Source of the DNA: JAWCQZ01 sp038869515 [NCBI: Halobacteria archaeon]
GTDB lineage: Archaea; Halobacteriota; Syntropharchaeia; JACQPP01
DNA: 64,000 bases
NCBI GenBank assembly: GCA_038869515.1
Contig: JAWCQZ010000002.1
Location: forward strand, 186,001 to 250,000
Direction: 5' to 3'
Made by a program: the position numbers and the translations under genes. This document shows, one piece after another, positions 8,100 through 15,742 of the stretch. Below the pieces are notes generated by a model, which worked only from the letters and a program-made list of their open reading frames with translations, was not told the DNA's origin and made no database searches. The first letter of the stretch is position 1. Each line of letters starts with the position of its first letter.

Positions 8100-8381
8100 A
8101 TGAAGGGCTCCCGGGACCGCGTCATCCTCTACCCGGTCTATTTCGACTCGTCCAAGACCCGTGCGGAGGGGCGTCGCGTTTCCAAGACTCTGGCGGTGGA
8201 GCGGCCCACCCCAGACCGGCTTGCCGCCGCGGCCAAGGCGCTGGGGCTGGCGGCGGAGGCCGAGGCGGGGGCCGCCCACTCCCGCGCCCCGTGGGCCGGC
8301 GGGGGCCGGGTGGAGGTCCAGAAGCGGGGGACCAAGGAGGCGCTGATGAGGGACATCGCCCGCAGGCTGAAAGGGGCCTGA
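8100..8381 (+). CDS. srp19: Signal recognition particle protein SRP19
   Basis: SRP19 binds helices 6 and 8 of 7S RNA and prepares it for SRP54. The 93-residue protein has the characteristic opening [21 protein letters not shown] and the later [23 protein letters not shown], matching archaeal SRP19 along its whole length. The start ATG at 8100 follows the stop of the small membrane-protein gene. The 7S RNA itself was not found in this window. Confidence 0.93.
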   Translation: MKGSRDRVILYPVYFDSSKTRAEGRRVSKTLAVERPTPDRLAAAAKALGLAAEAEAGAAHSRAPWAGGGRVEVQKRGTKEALMRDIARRLKGA

Positions 8382-8578
8382 AGCTGGACCGCGGGCATAA
8401 GATTTGGACGCTGCAGGCAGCGGAGAAGGCACAAATCCCTCATCGGGGAGGGGGGGAGCGGGCCTGTGGACGGGAGGGGGGAGGGGGAGCAGCCCCCTCC
8501 CGGCGACAGTTACTTTCACCCCGCGTCAACCGCTGCTTATTAGCACCCCTTTTCCAATTCCAGGTTGGAGGTGATACC
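8382..8578 (+). promoter_or_regulatory. radA leader with TATA-like box, G-rich hairpin and Shine-Dalgarno
   Basis: This gap holds a G-rich tract with a GGAGGGGG-AGCAG-CCCCCTCC hairpin at about 8482-8505, then GCTTATTAG near 8534 as a probable TATA box, and GGAGGTGAT ending 5 nt before the radA ATG. The long leader and strong ribosome-binding site differ from most genes here, which look leaderless. The hairpin loosely resembles the insertion element in mtnA, but not enough to call a copy. Confidence 0.5.
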
Positions 8579-9541
8579 ATGGCAGAATCCAAATCCATCG
8601 AAGACCTGCCCGGTGTGGGCGCCACGGTGGCCGAGAGGCTCCGGGAAGCGGGCTACGGGGACATCATGTCCCTCGCCACCGCCTCCCCCGGCGTCCTGTC
8701 GGACCAGATCGAAGGCGTCACCGAAAGCACCGCGAGCAAAATCATCGCCGCGGCACGCAAGGCCGCCGATGTGGGCGGATTCGAAACCGGCGCCCAGATT
8801 CTCGAGCGGCGGAAACTGGTGGGCAAGATGACCACCGGCTCCTCCTCCCTCGACGAACTCCTGGGGGGCGGCATCGAGTCCCAGGCCATCACCGAGTTCT
8901 ACGGCGAGTTCGGTTCGGGGAAGACCCAGATTGCTCTCCAGCTCTCGGTGAATTGCCACCTCCCCCGGGCCCAGAACGGGTTCCAGGGGTCGGTCGTCTG
9001 GATCGACACCGAGAACACCTACCGTCCAGACCGGGTCAAGCAGATGGCCGAGGAGCGGGACTACGACCCCGACGAGGTCCTCAAGTCGGTCCACGTGGCC
9101 CGGGCCTTCAACGCCAACCACCAGATGCTCCTGGTGGACAAGGCGCGGGAACTGGCGTCGGAACTGCGCGACACCGAGTGCCCGGTCAAACTCCTGGTGG
9201 TGGACTCCCTGACGTCCCACTTCCGGGCCGAGTTCGTGGGCCGCGGGACGCTGGCCGACCGGCAGCAGAAGCTCAACAAGCACCTGCACGACCTCATCAA
9301 GTTCGCCGACGACTTCAACGCAGCCATCGTCGTGACCAACCAGGTCCAGTCGCGCCCCGACGTATTCTTCGGGGACCCCACCCGGCCAGTCGGGGGCCAC
9401 ATCGTGGCCCACACGGCGACCTTCCGCATCTACCTGCGGAAGTCGAAGGGCGAGAAACGCATCGCCCGGCTCGTGGACTCCCCGAATCTTCCCGAGGGGG
9501 AAGCGGTCTTCTCCGTCGGTTCGGCGGGAATCTCCGACTGA
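8579..9541 (+). CDS. radA: DNA repair and recombination protein RadA
   Basis: RadA is the archaeal RecA/Rad51 recombinase that forms filaments on single-stranded DNA and drives strand exchange. The 320-residue protein has an N-terminal helix-hairpin-helix domain ([20 protein letters not shown]), Walker A GEFGSGKT at about 109-116, Walker [11 protein letters not shown], and the C-terminal segment [20 protein letters not shown] of the L2 region. ATG 8579 is set by a good Shine-Dalgarno sequence and the conserved start; the longer open frame upstream is not protein-like. A T-rich terminator follows. Confidence 0.97.
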   Translation: MAESKSIEDLPGVGATVAERLREAGYGDIMSLATASPGVLSDQIEGVTESTASKIIAAARKAADVGGFETGAQILERRKLVGKMTTGSSSLDELLGGGIESQAITEFYGEFGSGKTQIALQLSVNCHLPRAQNGFQGSVVWIDTENTYRPDRVKQMAEERDYDPDEVLKSVHVARAFNANHQMLLVDKARELASELRDTECPVKLLVVDSLTSHFRAEFVGRGTLADRQQKLNKHLHDLIKFADDFNAAIVVTNQVQSRPDVFFGDPTRPVGGHIVAHTATFRIYLRKSKGEKRIARLVDSPNLPEGEAVFSVGSAGISD

Positions 9542-9550
9542 TCCGGCACC

Positions 9551-9581
9551 CGGGCACCGGGCCCCGGGATTTTTTATTTTT
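9551..9581 (+). terminator. T-rich terminator after radA
   Basis: CCGGG/CCCGG repeats are followed directly by ATTTTTTATTTTTC, an archaeal-type oligo-T termination signal 10-40 nt after the radA stop. Confidence 0.65.
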
Positions 9582-9719
9582 CACATCCCGCAGCACGGCC
9601 GCCGCATCTCGCGGGTCAACGGAATCTCGATGCGGCTGCCGGTGACCGGGGTGGAGGGGACCACCGGCTCCGGGCTGCTTGGCCCCCTCAAAGTTTAAAT
9701 CACGGCGGTACGACCGGGA

Positions 9720-10172
9720 ATGAGGATGCCGGTCGTCAACAGCCAGGAGTGGTATGAGGCTCTCTACAACGCCATCAACGCCAGCAAGGAGTACGAAGAG
9801 GCGGCCAGGGACTGGGAGGGTGACATGATTTTCGTCATCGAGGGGGACGGTCGCTCCCCCTACGTCCCCGCCGGGCAGTCGCTCGCGTTCCACATCGACC
9901 TCCACCACGGGAAGTGCCGCGCCTACAAGCAACTGGCGCGGGAGGATGAGATGAACGCGGCCTACAAAATCCGGGGCCCCGCATCGGTGTGGGAGGCGAT
10001 TCTCTGCGGCTTGCAGGAGCCCACCCAGGCCCTGCTCCAGGGGCAACTCACTCTGGAGGGGGACATGGCCCGCATCCTCCGGTATGTCGGCGGGGTGCAG
10101 GCCATGGTGGACGTCCTGAACGTGGTCCCCACCGAATGGCCCAAGGGAAAGCCTCCCGATTACCGGGTCTGA
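9720..10172 (+). CDS. SCP2 sterol-binding-domain-like protein
   Basis: A 150-residue protein resembling the SCP2 lipid-binding fold: an acidic N-terminal helix, FVIEGDGRSPYVPAGQSLAFHIDLHHGKCRA strands, and a C-terminal helix with PTQALLQGQLTLEGDMARILRY, the part that usually closes the hydrophobic pocket. Such proteins bind acyl-CoA or other lipids; the ligand here is unknown. The start at 9720 sits about 25 nt after GTTTAAATC, a clear TATA-like box. The 178-bp gap before it also holds a short open frame ending GLLGPLKV without a good start, which I do not call. Confidence 0.7.
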   Translation: MRMPVVNSQEWYEALYNAINASKEYEEAARDWEGDMIFVIEGDGRSPYVPAGQSLAFHIDLHHGKCRAYKQLAREDEMNAAYKIRGPASVWEAILCGLQEPTQALLQGQLTLEGDMARILRYVGGVQAMVDVLNVVPTEWPKGKPPDYRV

Positions 10173-10173
10173 C

Positions 10174-11148
10174 TCACCCTGATTTCTGCTCTTCGATGCG
10201 GACCAGCAGGTCCCGCGCGTCCTCGGCGCTCTCCAGCTCCGCCGGATCCATGAAAACCGTCTCTCGGCTTTCGCTCCCTGCGGCTTCCGCCCCTCCCTGC
10301 ACGAAGAACGCCGAGGCGGTCTTCACGACCGCCGATATGCTGGCGGTGATGCGGGCCCGGCGGTAGGTGGCCGCGTTCGGGCTCCCGAGGCCGACGAGGA
10401 GGGTCCGCCCCCCGGCCTCCTCATCCGCATCTCCGCCCCCGGTTTGGAGAACCGCGTCGAAGGGGGCGCGGGTGGCCGGATGGACCTCGAACCCGAGGTT
10501 TTGGAAGCGCAGGAGCCGGCGGTCCGTCAGGGGCCGGGGAGGGGGCTCGGGGGACAGGTCGCGCTCCAGGAGGCTCTGGGGCCGGACCACTTCCGCCTGG
10601 AGGAACTCCTCCAGCATCAGCGCCTTCTCCACCGTCGCCGCCATGCCCTCCCGCTCGTATTTCTGGACCGTGCGCCGGGAGACCCCCAGCCGGCTCGCCA
10701 CGTCCCCCAGGGAGAGGCCCCGGGCGATGCGGGCCCGGCCCAGAGAGGGCCCGTCAATCCTCACGTAGAGGCCGCCGGGGCCCGCGAAGGCGAGGGGCGG
10801 GGACTCCTCCGCCAGGTATTGGGCGAGGGTCTCGCGGGCCACCGAGAGGATGCCGCGGCGCCGGTAGACCACCCCCGGCCTCAGGAATTCCTTCCCGGAC
10901 CGCTCGGCCACCACGAGCGGAGACCCCCCGAGGCGGCGGGAGAGCCCCCTCATCTCGGCCGATTCCGACTTCTCGATTTCGCCGGCGTTGGTCCGGAACT
11001 TGAGGAGGACCAGGTCCTCCTTCCGCCGGGCCGCCAGTTCGAAACTGCTGGACTCCGCGTCGCATGGCCGGGAGGTCTCGAAACCCGCGTCCCGGAAGAG
11101 CTGGACGGTCGCCGAAATGGCCTCCCGGGCCGGTCGGTTCCCCGGCAT
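10174..11148 (-). CDS. Archaeal HTH (XRE-type) transcriptional regulator
   Basis: A 324-residue protein of the conserved archaeal HTH-regulator family with a nuclease-like N-terminal fold. The N-terminal part (residues 1-115) has FRDAGFETSRPCDAESSSFE and a DLVLLKFRTNAGEIEKS strand. The helix-turn-helix follows at about 135-180: RIARGLSLGDVASRLGVSRR then TVQKYEREG. The C-terminal third repeats an N-terminal-like motif (QNLGFEVHPATRAPFDAV). An AATTAAAG box about 26 nt before ATG 11148 indicates a leaderless message. It converges with the SCP2-like gene, 1 bp apart. Targets are unknown. Confidence 0.78.
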   Translation of the reverse strand: MPGNRPAREAISATVQLFRDAGFETSRPCDAESSSFELAARRKEDLVLLKFRTNAGEIEKSESAEMRGLSRRLGGSPLVVAERSGKEFLRPGVVYRRRGILSVARETLAQYLAEESPPLAFAGPGGLYVRIDGPSLGRARIARGLSLGDVASRLGVSRRTVQKYEREGMAATVEKALMLEEFLQAEVVRPQSLLERDLSPEPPPRPLTDRRLLRFQNLGFEVHPATRAPFDAVLQTGGGDADEEAGGRTLLVGLGSPNAATYRRARITASISAVVKTASAFFVQGGAEAAGSESRETVFMDPAELESAEDARDLLVRIEEQKSG

Positions 11149-11223
11149 CCCTCTCCTTGACCGGAGTCCTCTTTAATTTTTTTCAAAGAGCGGGCGACCG
11201 GTCCCGGTCTCTCGGGAAGTCAA

Positions 11224-11775
11224 TCACAGAACGTCAACGTCCTTGCGCGGATCGATTTTCCGCAGGCTGGTGACCCCCTCTTCCGGCTCCGATTCGGGCT
11301 CCCGGAAACCCCACCCCCGGCGCCGGGGCTCGGGAGGGGCCTCAGGCTCGACCCGGCCCCACTCCGAAGCGCGGCGGTCGGGGACCCGGGGGGGCACGGG
11401 GGCCTCTCGGGAGTCCCCGAGGTCCCCGCCGGCCGACCCCAATTCATCCTCCAGAATCCGGATGGCCCTCTCGGCGGCGCTCCGCGGCCCCGCGACCATG
11501 ATCACCGTGTCCCTCTCCCCGAGGTGGAACGCGCCCTCCGCCGCGTCCCGCTCGACGATGGAGATGCCGTATTTCGGCAGTTCATCTGTGGAGATGAACC
11601 CCTCCACCCCGGTGGACCGGATGCGCTCCGAGAGGCGCGTCGTGAGGGCGTGGTCCGTAGCCAGGATGCCCTTCCATCCCGGCGCCCGCATCCCGAGGAC
11701 GGCGCCGCCCCGGTCGAGGACTTGGCGGAGAAGGTTCGATTTGGTGGTGTAGAGCAGCGGGGTCAGGTCCTCCAT
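11224..11775 (-). CDS. Conserved-looking soluble protein, unknown
   Basis: A 183-residue protein with two parts. Residues 1-115 form an alpha/beta region: [20 protein letters not shown], then [22 protein letters not shown] and [25 protein letters not shown]. The rest is a charged Pro/Arg/Glu-rich tail ending DPRKDVDVL that looks disordered. No family is recognised. ATG 11775 lies about 26 nt after CCATAAAGG, so the start is well supported, and the longer upstream frame runs through another gene and the repeat. The ArsR-like gene lies 23 bp upstream on the same strand and may be its regulator. Confidence 0.6.
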   Translation of the reverse strand: MEDLTPLLYTTKSNLLRQVLDRGGAVLGMRAPGWKGILATDHALTTRLSERIRSTGVEGFISTDELPKYGISIVERDAAEGAFHLGERDTVIMVAGPRSAAERAIRILEDELGSAGGDLGDSREAPVPPRVPDRRASEWGRVEPEAPPEPRRRGWGFREPESEPEEGVTSLRKIDPRKDVDVL

Positions 11776-11798
11776 CGCCTGGATGTGCCCGGCGGCCT

Positions 11799-12116
11799 TT
11801 ATGGTCTTTCTGTCGCCGGGGGGGAGGGCGGGAGATTTTCGTCGAGACTCGTCTGCCCGAACCGCGTCCCGATCCAGCGCCGGGGTTTGCTCCGGAGGGG
11901 CCGCACAATCCCTTCCCGGTGGAGGAGCCGGATGTGGTGGTCCGCCACCGATGGCCCGACCCCGGCCGACCTCCGGATTTCCGCAAGGGTGGAGGCTCCG
12001 TTCTCGATGGCGCGGAGGATTTTCGACCGCGTGGCAAGCCCCTGGGCCACGTTCCGAATGGTCCTCAAGTGGGCGCGGGGGTGGAACTCCGTCTTCCCTG
12101 GATGGACGGGGGCCAT
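11799..12116 (-). CDS. ArsR-type winged-helix transcriptional regulator
   Basis: A 105-residue protein with a winged helix: [39 protein letters not shown] and [19 protein letters not shown] fit helices 1-3 and the wing of ArsR-like repressors. No metal-binding Cys pair is present, so the signal is not a classical ArsR metal site. The start at 12116 is the ATG directly before the conserved part. Copy 2 of the structured repeat ends 19 nt upstream, with a TATA-like CCTATGTT at about -24, as at rnhB. Confidence 0.72.
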   Translation of the reverse strand: MAPVHPGKTEFHPRAHLRTIRNVAQGLATRSKILRAIENGASTLAEIRRSAGVGPSVADHHIRLLHREGIVRPLRSKPRRWIGTRFGQTSLDENLPPSPPATERP

Positions 12117-12135
12117 CGCTCCATATCGCTTCTTT

Positions 12136-12313
12136 GAACATAGGCCCTTTTGCGCGCGGGCGGAGCCCGCGCGCAAAAGGGCGGCCCCACCCCCGGGGCC
12201 ACCCCCCGCGCGACGGGGTCCCCGGGGGTCGGCCCTCGCGGAACCCGCCCGAAGCGAGCGCGAAGCGCGAGCGGGGGGCAGGGTTCCGCGCCATAATTTC
12301 CTTACACAAGAAC
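12136..12313. repeat. Structured intergenic repeat, copy 2
   Basis: This is the second copy of the element at 1909-2083, in the same orientation, 178 bp. Here the first hairpin is perfect over 14 bp (TTTTGCGCGCGGGC-GGA-GCCCGCGCGCAAAA arms). It lies between the divergent ArsR-like gene and the mutase gene, again ending about 20 nt from the start codon on its minus-strand side. Confidence 0.85.
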
Positions 12314-12387
12314 ATTATACGCCCGCGCGAGCACCGAGCGCGGGCGGACAGGAGGTCTTATGTCAGGGTTTCTCTTCAAGATGGGCC

Positions 12388-14040
12388 ATGGCTTCCTCCC
12401 GTCCGTCCCCGAAATCGGGTCCGGTCGCCGCTCCAGCGGCCCCGGAGCCCACGACCCTCGGGGGGATTCCGCTGAAGCCCGTCTACGGCCCCGGGGATTC
12501 CGGGAGGTCCCCGGAGGACCGCCTGGGCCTGCCCGGCGAGTTCCCCTTCACCCGGGGGGCCTACGCCACCATGTACCGGGGCCGGTTGTGGACCATGCGC
12601 CTCTTCTCGGGCTACGGCACCCCCGAGGACGCGAACCGGCGCCTCCGCTACCTCCTCGAGCACGGCGAGAGCGGCCTGAGCATCGCGTTCCACATGCCGA
12701 CCCTCATGGGGGTGGACTCGGACCACCCCCGGGCCCGGGGCGAGGTGGGGCGCGGGGGGGTGGCCATCGACAGCCTGGAGGACATGGAGCTCCTGTTCCG
12801 GGGCATCGACCTGGGAGCGGTCACCACCTCCATGACGATCAACTCCACCGCCATCATGGCCCTCGCCATGTATGCGGCGACCGGCGAGAAGCGGTCCATC
12901 CCCGCGGAGCGCCTCGGGGGGACTCTCCAGAACGACATCCTGAAGGAGTACATCGCCCAGAAGGAGTTCCTCTTCCCGCCGGCCCAGAGCCTCCGGCTGG
13001 TCACCGACGTCGTCGAGCACTGCGCCAAGCGGATTCCACGCTGGCATCCCATCTCGGTCTCGGGCTACCACATCCGGGAGGCGGGCTCCACCGCGGTCCA
13101 GGAACTGGCCTTCACCCTCGCCGACGGCTTCGCCTACGTGGAGGCGGCCGTGGAGCGGGGCCTGCCGGTGGACTCTTTCGCGCCCCGCCTCTCCTTCTTC
13201 TTCAACGCCCACATGGACTTCTTCGAGGAGATCGCGAAATTCCGGGCGGCCCGGCGCATCTGGGCCACCGTCATGAAGGAGCGCTTCGGAGCCGACGACC
13301 CGCGCTCCTGCTCCCTCCGCTTCCACACCCAGACCGCCGGCTGCTCCCTCACCGCCCAGCAGCCCGAGAACAACCTCATCCGGACCGCCCTGGAGGCCCT
13401 CTCGGCCGTCCTGGGCGGGACCCAGAGCCTCCACACCAACTCGATGGACGAGGCGCTCGCCCTCCCCACGGAGAAGGCCGCCCGCCTCGCCCTCCGGACC
13501 CAGCAAATCATCGCCCACGAGTCGGGGGTCGTGAACACCGCCGACCCCCTGGGGGGCTCCTACTTCGTCGAGGCGCTGACCGACGAGGTGGAGGCCCGCG
13601 CGATGGACCTCATCCACCGCATCGAGTCCATGGGGAGGGGCTCCATCCTCCGGGGGGTCGTCCACGGAATCGAAACCGGCTGGTTCCAGCGGGAGATCGC
13701 CGAGGCCTCCTATCGCTACCAGAGGGAGGTGGAGTCGGGCCGGCGCATCGTGGTCGGCGTGAACGCCTTCCAGGAGAGACAGGCTGCGCCCCTCGAAATC
13801 CTCCGCATCCCGGACGAGGCCGAGGAGCGCCAGGTGAAGCGGCTCAAGGCATTGCGGAAGCGACGGGACGCGGTCCGGGTGGACCGGGGCCTCGAACGCC
13901 TGACCCGCGCGGCGGAGACCGAGGGCGTCAATCTGGTGGAGCCGGTGATGGAGTGCGTGCGGGCCTACGCCACCGTGGGGGAGATGACCGGGGTCCTGCT
14001 CAAGGTGTTCGGCCCCTACCGCGAGCCCGCAGAACCGTAG
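12388..14040 (+). CDS. Adenosylcobalamin-dependent acyl-CoA mutase, large (catalytic) subunit
   Basis: A 550-residue protein of the methylmalonyl-CoA mutase large-subunit family, which moves a CoA-thioester carbon with adenosylcobalamin. Family segments are [59 protein letters not shown] sequence and [20 protein letters not shown]. The C-terminal B12 domain is absent, so a separate small subunit is required; none lies nearby. Where methylmalonyl-CoA mutase has Tyr in its TIRQYAGF motif this protein has Phe (F73), as in isobutyryl-CoA mutase, and H102 replaces a usual Asp. Substrate is therefore open. ATG 12388 fits the frame, although a Shine-Dalgarno sequence at 12350 serves an out-of-frame ATG at 12360. 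Confidence 0.88.
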   Translation: MASSRPSPKSGPVAAPAAPEPTTLGGIPLKPVYGPGDSGRSPEDRLGLPGEFPFTRGAYATMYRGRLWTMRLFSGYGTPEDANRRLRYLLEHGESGLSIAFHMPTLMGVDSDHPRARGEVGRGGVAIDSLEDMELLFRGIDLGAVTTSMTINSTAIMALAMYAATGEKRSIPAERLGGTLQNDILKEYIAQKEFLFPPAQSLRLVTDVVEHCAKRIPRWHPISVSGYHIREAGSTAVQELAFTLADGFAYVEAAVERGLPVDSFAPRLSFFFNAHMDFFEEIAKFRAARRIWATVMKERFGADDPRSCSLRFHTQTAGCSLTAQQPENNLIRTALEALSAVLGGTQSLHTNSMDEALALPTEKAARLALRTQQIIAHESGVVNTADPLGGSYFVEALTDEVEARAMDLIHRIESMGRGSILRGVVHGIETGWFQREIAEASYRYQREVESGRRIVVGVNAFQERQAAPLEILRIPDEAEERQVKRLKALRKRRDAVRVDRGLERLTRAAETEGVNLVEPVMECVRAYATVGEMTGVLLKVFGPYREPAEP

Positions 14041-14099
14041 AATCGCCCGGCCCGCTCACGGCAAACGTGGAGCGGAGCCATTCGCGGCCTGGCCGCAAT

Positions 14100-15170
14100 T
14101 CATCCCGCCGCGCCCCGGATGAGCGCGGTGAAGGTCTCGGGACCGGCGCCCATGACCCGGACGGAACCGGACCGGAAGAACTCCCCGACCCTCGCCCCGA
14201 CCTCCTCCACCCGGCACCCGCGAAGGGCGTCCTCCAGCCGGTCCACCCCCTCCACCGGGGAGCACTGGATGCCCCCGGTGATGAGCAGGTCCCGCAGCAC
14301 CGGCCCCTCCCGCAACGCAACGCACCGGAGGAAAGGCCCCCCGGGCACCTTCATCCGGAACTCCCTCCTCTCGCCCCGGGGGGAGGGGCCGAACCTCACT
14401 CTCTCGGTCCGCGCCATCTGGAACGCGTCCGACCCGAGACTCTCCTGGCGCGCCCGAGAGACCTCCATCTCCTCCTCCGACACGCGGCCCGGCTCGAACG
14501 CCGCCCCGCAGGCCCGGCCGAGCGAGGCGAGCAGGACCTCCTCGACCTCCTCCGGGGCGATTTTCCGGCCCGCCTCCCTCTCGAGGCAGGAGACCCGGTC
14601 GTCGTGTCCCCGGGCCGACTTGTCCGCCAGCTTCTCCGGGGGCAGGGGCAGCCCCTTCCGGATCGACTCGATGTCGGGCGGCGGGACCTGGAGGTCCACG
14701 GCGAGGTTCACCAGGCCCCCCTCCAGGGTCGCGCTGGCGAGGGCGAATTTCCGGTCCCCCACCTGGATGTCGTTGGGGGCCCGGTAGTGGGAGGCGATTC
14801 CGAACCGACGGTTGCACTCCTCCGCCACCGACTCGAGGGCCCGGGAGAGCAACTCCCCGTGGCTCCCCGGCAGCCGCGCCGCCGGCGCGTAGGCCATGGA
14901 GACCACCATCCCCCGGTCGATGAACCCGATTCCCGCCCCGCCCAGAAACCGGGCCACGGGGATGTTCGCGGACCGGAAGTAGGGGAGGCTCAGGTCGTGG
15001 TCGAGGCTCGGGTAGTAGGAGGCGGCCACGGCCGAGCGGAGGAAGCGGAGCAGGACCAGGGTGGGGGGCGAGCGGCCCGCGGCCACCGCCTCCCCGATGG
15101 CGCTGTTCAGGGAGATGCGGTAGGAGGCGTAGTCGGGCCAGGGGAGGCGGAGGAGTCTCCAGGGGGGCAT
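14100..15170 (-). CDS. lplA: Lipoate-protein ligase A-like protein
   Basis: A 356-residue protein of the biotin/lipoate A/B ligase fold. The N-terminal segment MPPWRLLRLPWPDYASYRIS and the RFLGGAGIGFIDRGMVVSMAY motif correspond to the family RxxGGGxVxHxxG lipoyl-AMP site, though the His is not obvious. SHYRAPNDIQVGDRKFALAS contains the family NDI...G.K.A.S motif with the key Lys. The last 110 residues resemble the LplA accessory domain. It should attach lipoate or octanoate to E2 or H-protein lysines; no acceptor gene lies nearby. Its promoter appears to be the TTTCAAA box shared with the divergent thioredoxin-like gene. Confidence 0.75.
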   Translation of the reverse strand: MPPWRLLRLPWPDYASYRISLNSAIGEAVAAGRSPPTLVLLRFLRSAVAASYYPSLDHDLSLPYFRSANIPVARFLGGAGIGFIDRGMVVSMAYAPAARLPGSHGELLSRALESVAEECNRRFGIASHYRAPNDIQVGDRKFALASATLEGGLVNLAVDLQVPPPDIESIRKGLPLPPEKLADKSARGHDDRVSCLEREAGRKIAPEEVEEVLLASLGRACGAAFEPGRVSEEEMEVSRARQESLGSDAFQMARTERVRFGPSPRGERREFRMKVPGGPFLRCVALREGPVLRDLLITGGIQCSPVEGVDRLEDALRGCRVEEVGARVGEFFRSGSVRVMGAGPETFTALIRGAAG

Positions 15171-15196
15171 GGATGGAGATGGCCCCGGGGAAGAAG

Positions 15197-15203
15197 TTTC
15201 AAA
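15197..15203. promoter_or_regulatory. Shared TATA-like box between divergent leaderless genes
   Basis: AAGTTTCAAACC is nearly symmetric and lies about 27 nt from the lplA-like ATG (15170) and about 24 nt from the thioredoxin-like ATG (15224). Confidence 0.45.
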
Positions 15204-15223
15204 CCCCGGCCCCCTCCCCCCCC

Positions 15224-15742
15224 ATGGCCCCGGGCCGAAACGCCATCACTGCCGCCGCGACTGCGGCTGTCGTCGTCGCTCTCCTCGCCGCCGCGTCCCA
15301 GGTCCCCGTGGTCTCCGACGCCCGCTTCGGATACGCGGGCGGGATGGCGTGGGAGAAGGCCTCGGCGGGGGGGCTGGAGCGCGCTCTCGCCGCGGGGGAC
15401 GGGAAGCCCGCCGCCGTCTACTTCTGGGCCTCCTGGTGCCAGTACTGCAAGAAGTTCGACACCGAGCTCTTCCCCGACCCCGCCATCCAACCCCTCCTCC
15501 AGGAGCGGTTCCACAGAGTCTTCGTGGACCTTGACGAGGACCGCCGGAACGCCTCCCGGTACGGCGTCCTCTACCCCCCTACCCTGCTGTTCCTCAACTC
15601 CAGCGGCTCGGTCCTGTTCCGCTTGAACGGCTTCCTCGAGAGGGACGACCTCCTCTCCCTCCTCCGGGACGTCCTGTCCGGGTCGGCTGTCGGGAACCGG
15701 TCGGGCAACCAGACCCTCGCCGACCCCGGGACGAGCCCATGA
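15224..15742 (+). CDS. Membrane-anchored thioredoxin-like protein
   Basis: A 172-residue protein with an N-terminal signal anchor (AAATAAVVVALLAAAS) and a thioredoxin fold whose active site is WASWCQYCKKF. The surrounding FDTELFPDPAIQPLL and YPPTLLFLNSSGSV match the DsbD-gamma/thioredoxin_7 group, with the cis-Pro in YPPT. It probably works outside the membrane as a thiol reductase or holder. It overlaps ccmF by ATGA, so a role in keeping apocytochrome c heme-binding cysteines reduced is likely. ATG 15224 is preferred over 15173 because the TATA-like box sits 21-27 nt upstream. Confidence 0.78.
   Translation: MAPGRNAITAAATAAVVVALLAAASQVPVVSDARFGYAGGMAWEKASAGGLERALAAGDGKPAAVYFWASWCQYCKKFDTELFPDPAIQPLLQERFHRVFVDLDEDRRNASRYGVLYPPTLLFLNSSGSVLFRLNGFLERDDLLSLLRDVLSGSAVGNRSGNQTLADPGTSP

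Noticed and set aside
8440-8510. Third copy of the G-rich insertion element
   Set aside because: Only the G-tract and a short hairpin match; the CCCCTTAG and ATTCCGG...CCAATTCC ends are missing.
9582-9700. Short open frame before the SCP2-like gene ending GLLGPLKV
   Set aside because: No acceptable start or ribosome site, and it follows the radA terminator directly.
11224-12315. A 363-residue minus-strand reading beginning inside the repeat
   Set aside because: Its N-terminal half overlaps the ArsR-like gene in another frame; the promoter-like box and conserved part support a start at 11775.
12360-15626. Open frame of more than 1000 codons on the plus strand
   Set aside because: It runs in a wrong frame through the mutase gene and across the opposite-strand ligase gene; its sequence is Arg/Pro/Gly-rich and not protein-like.
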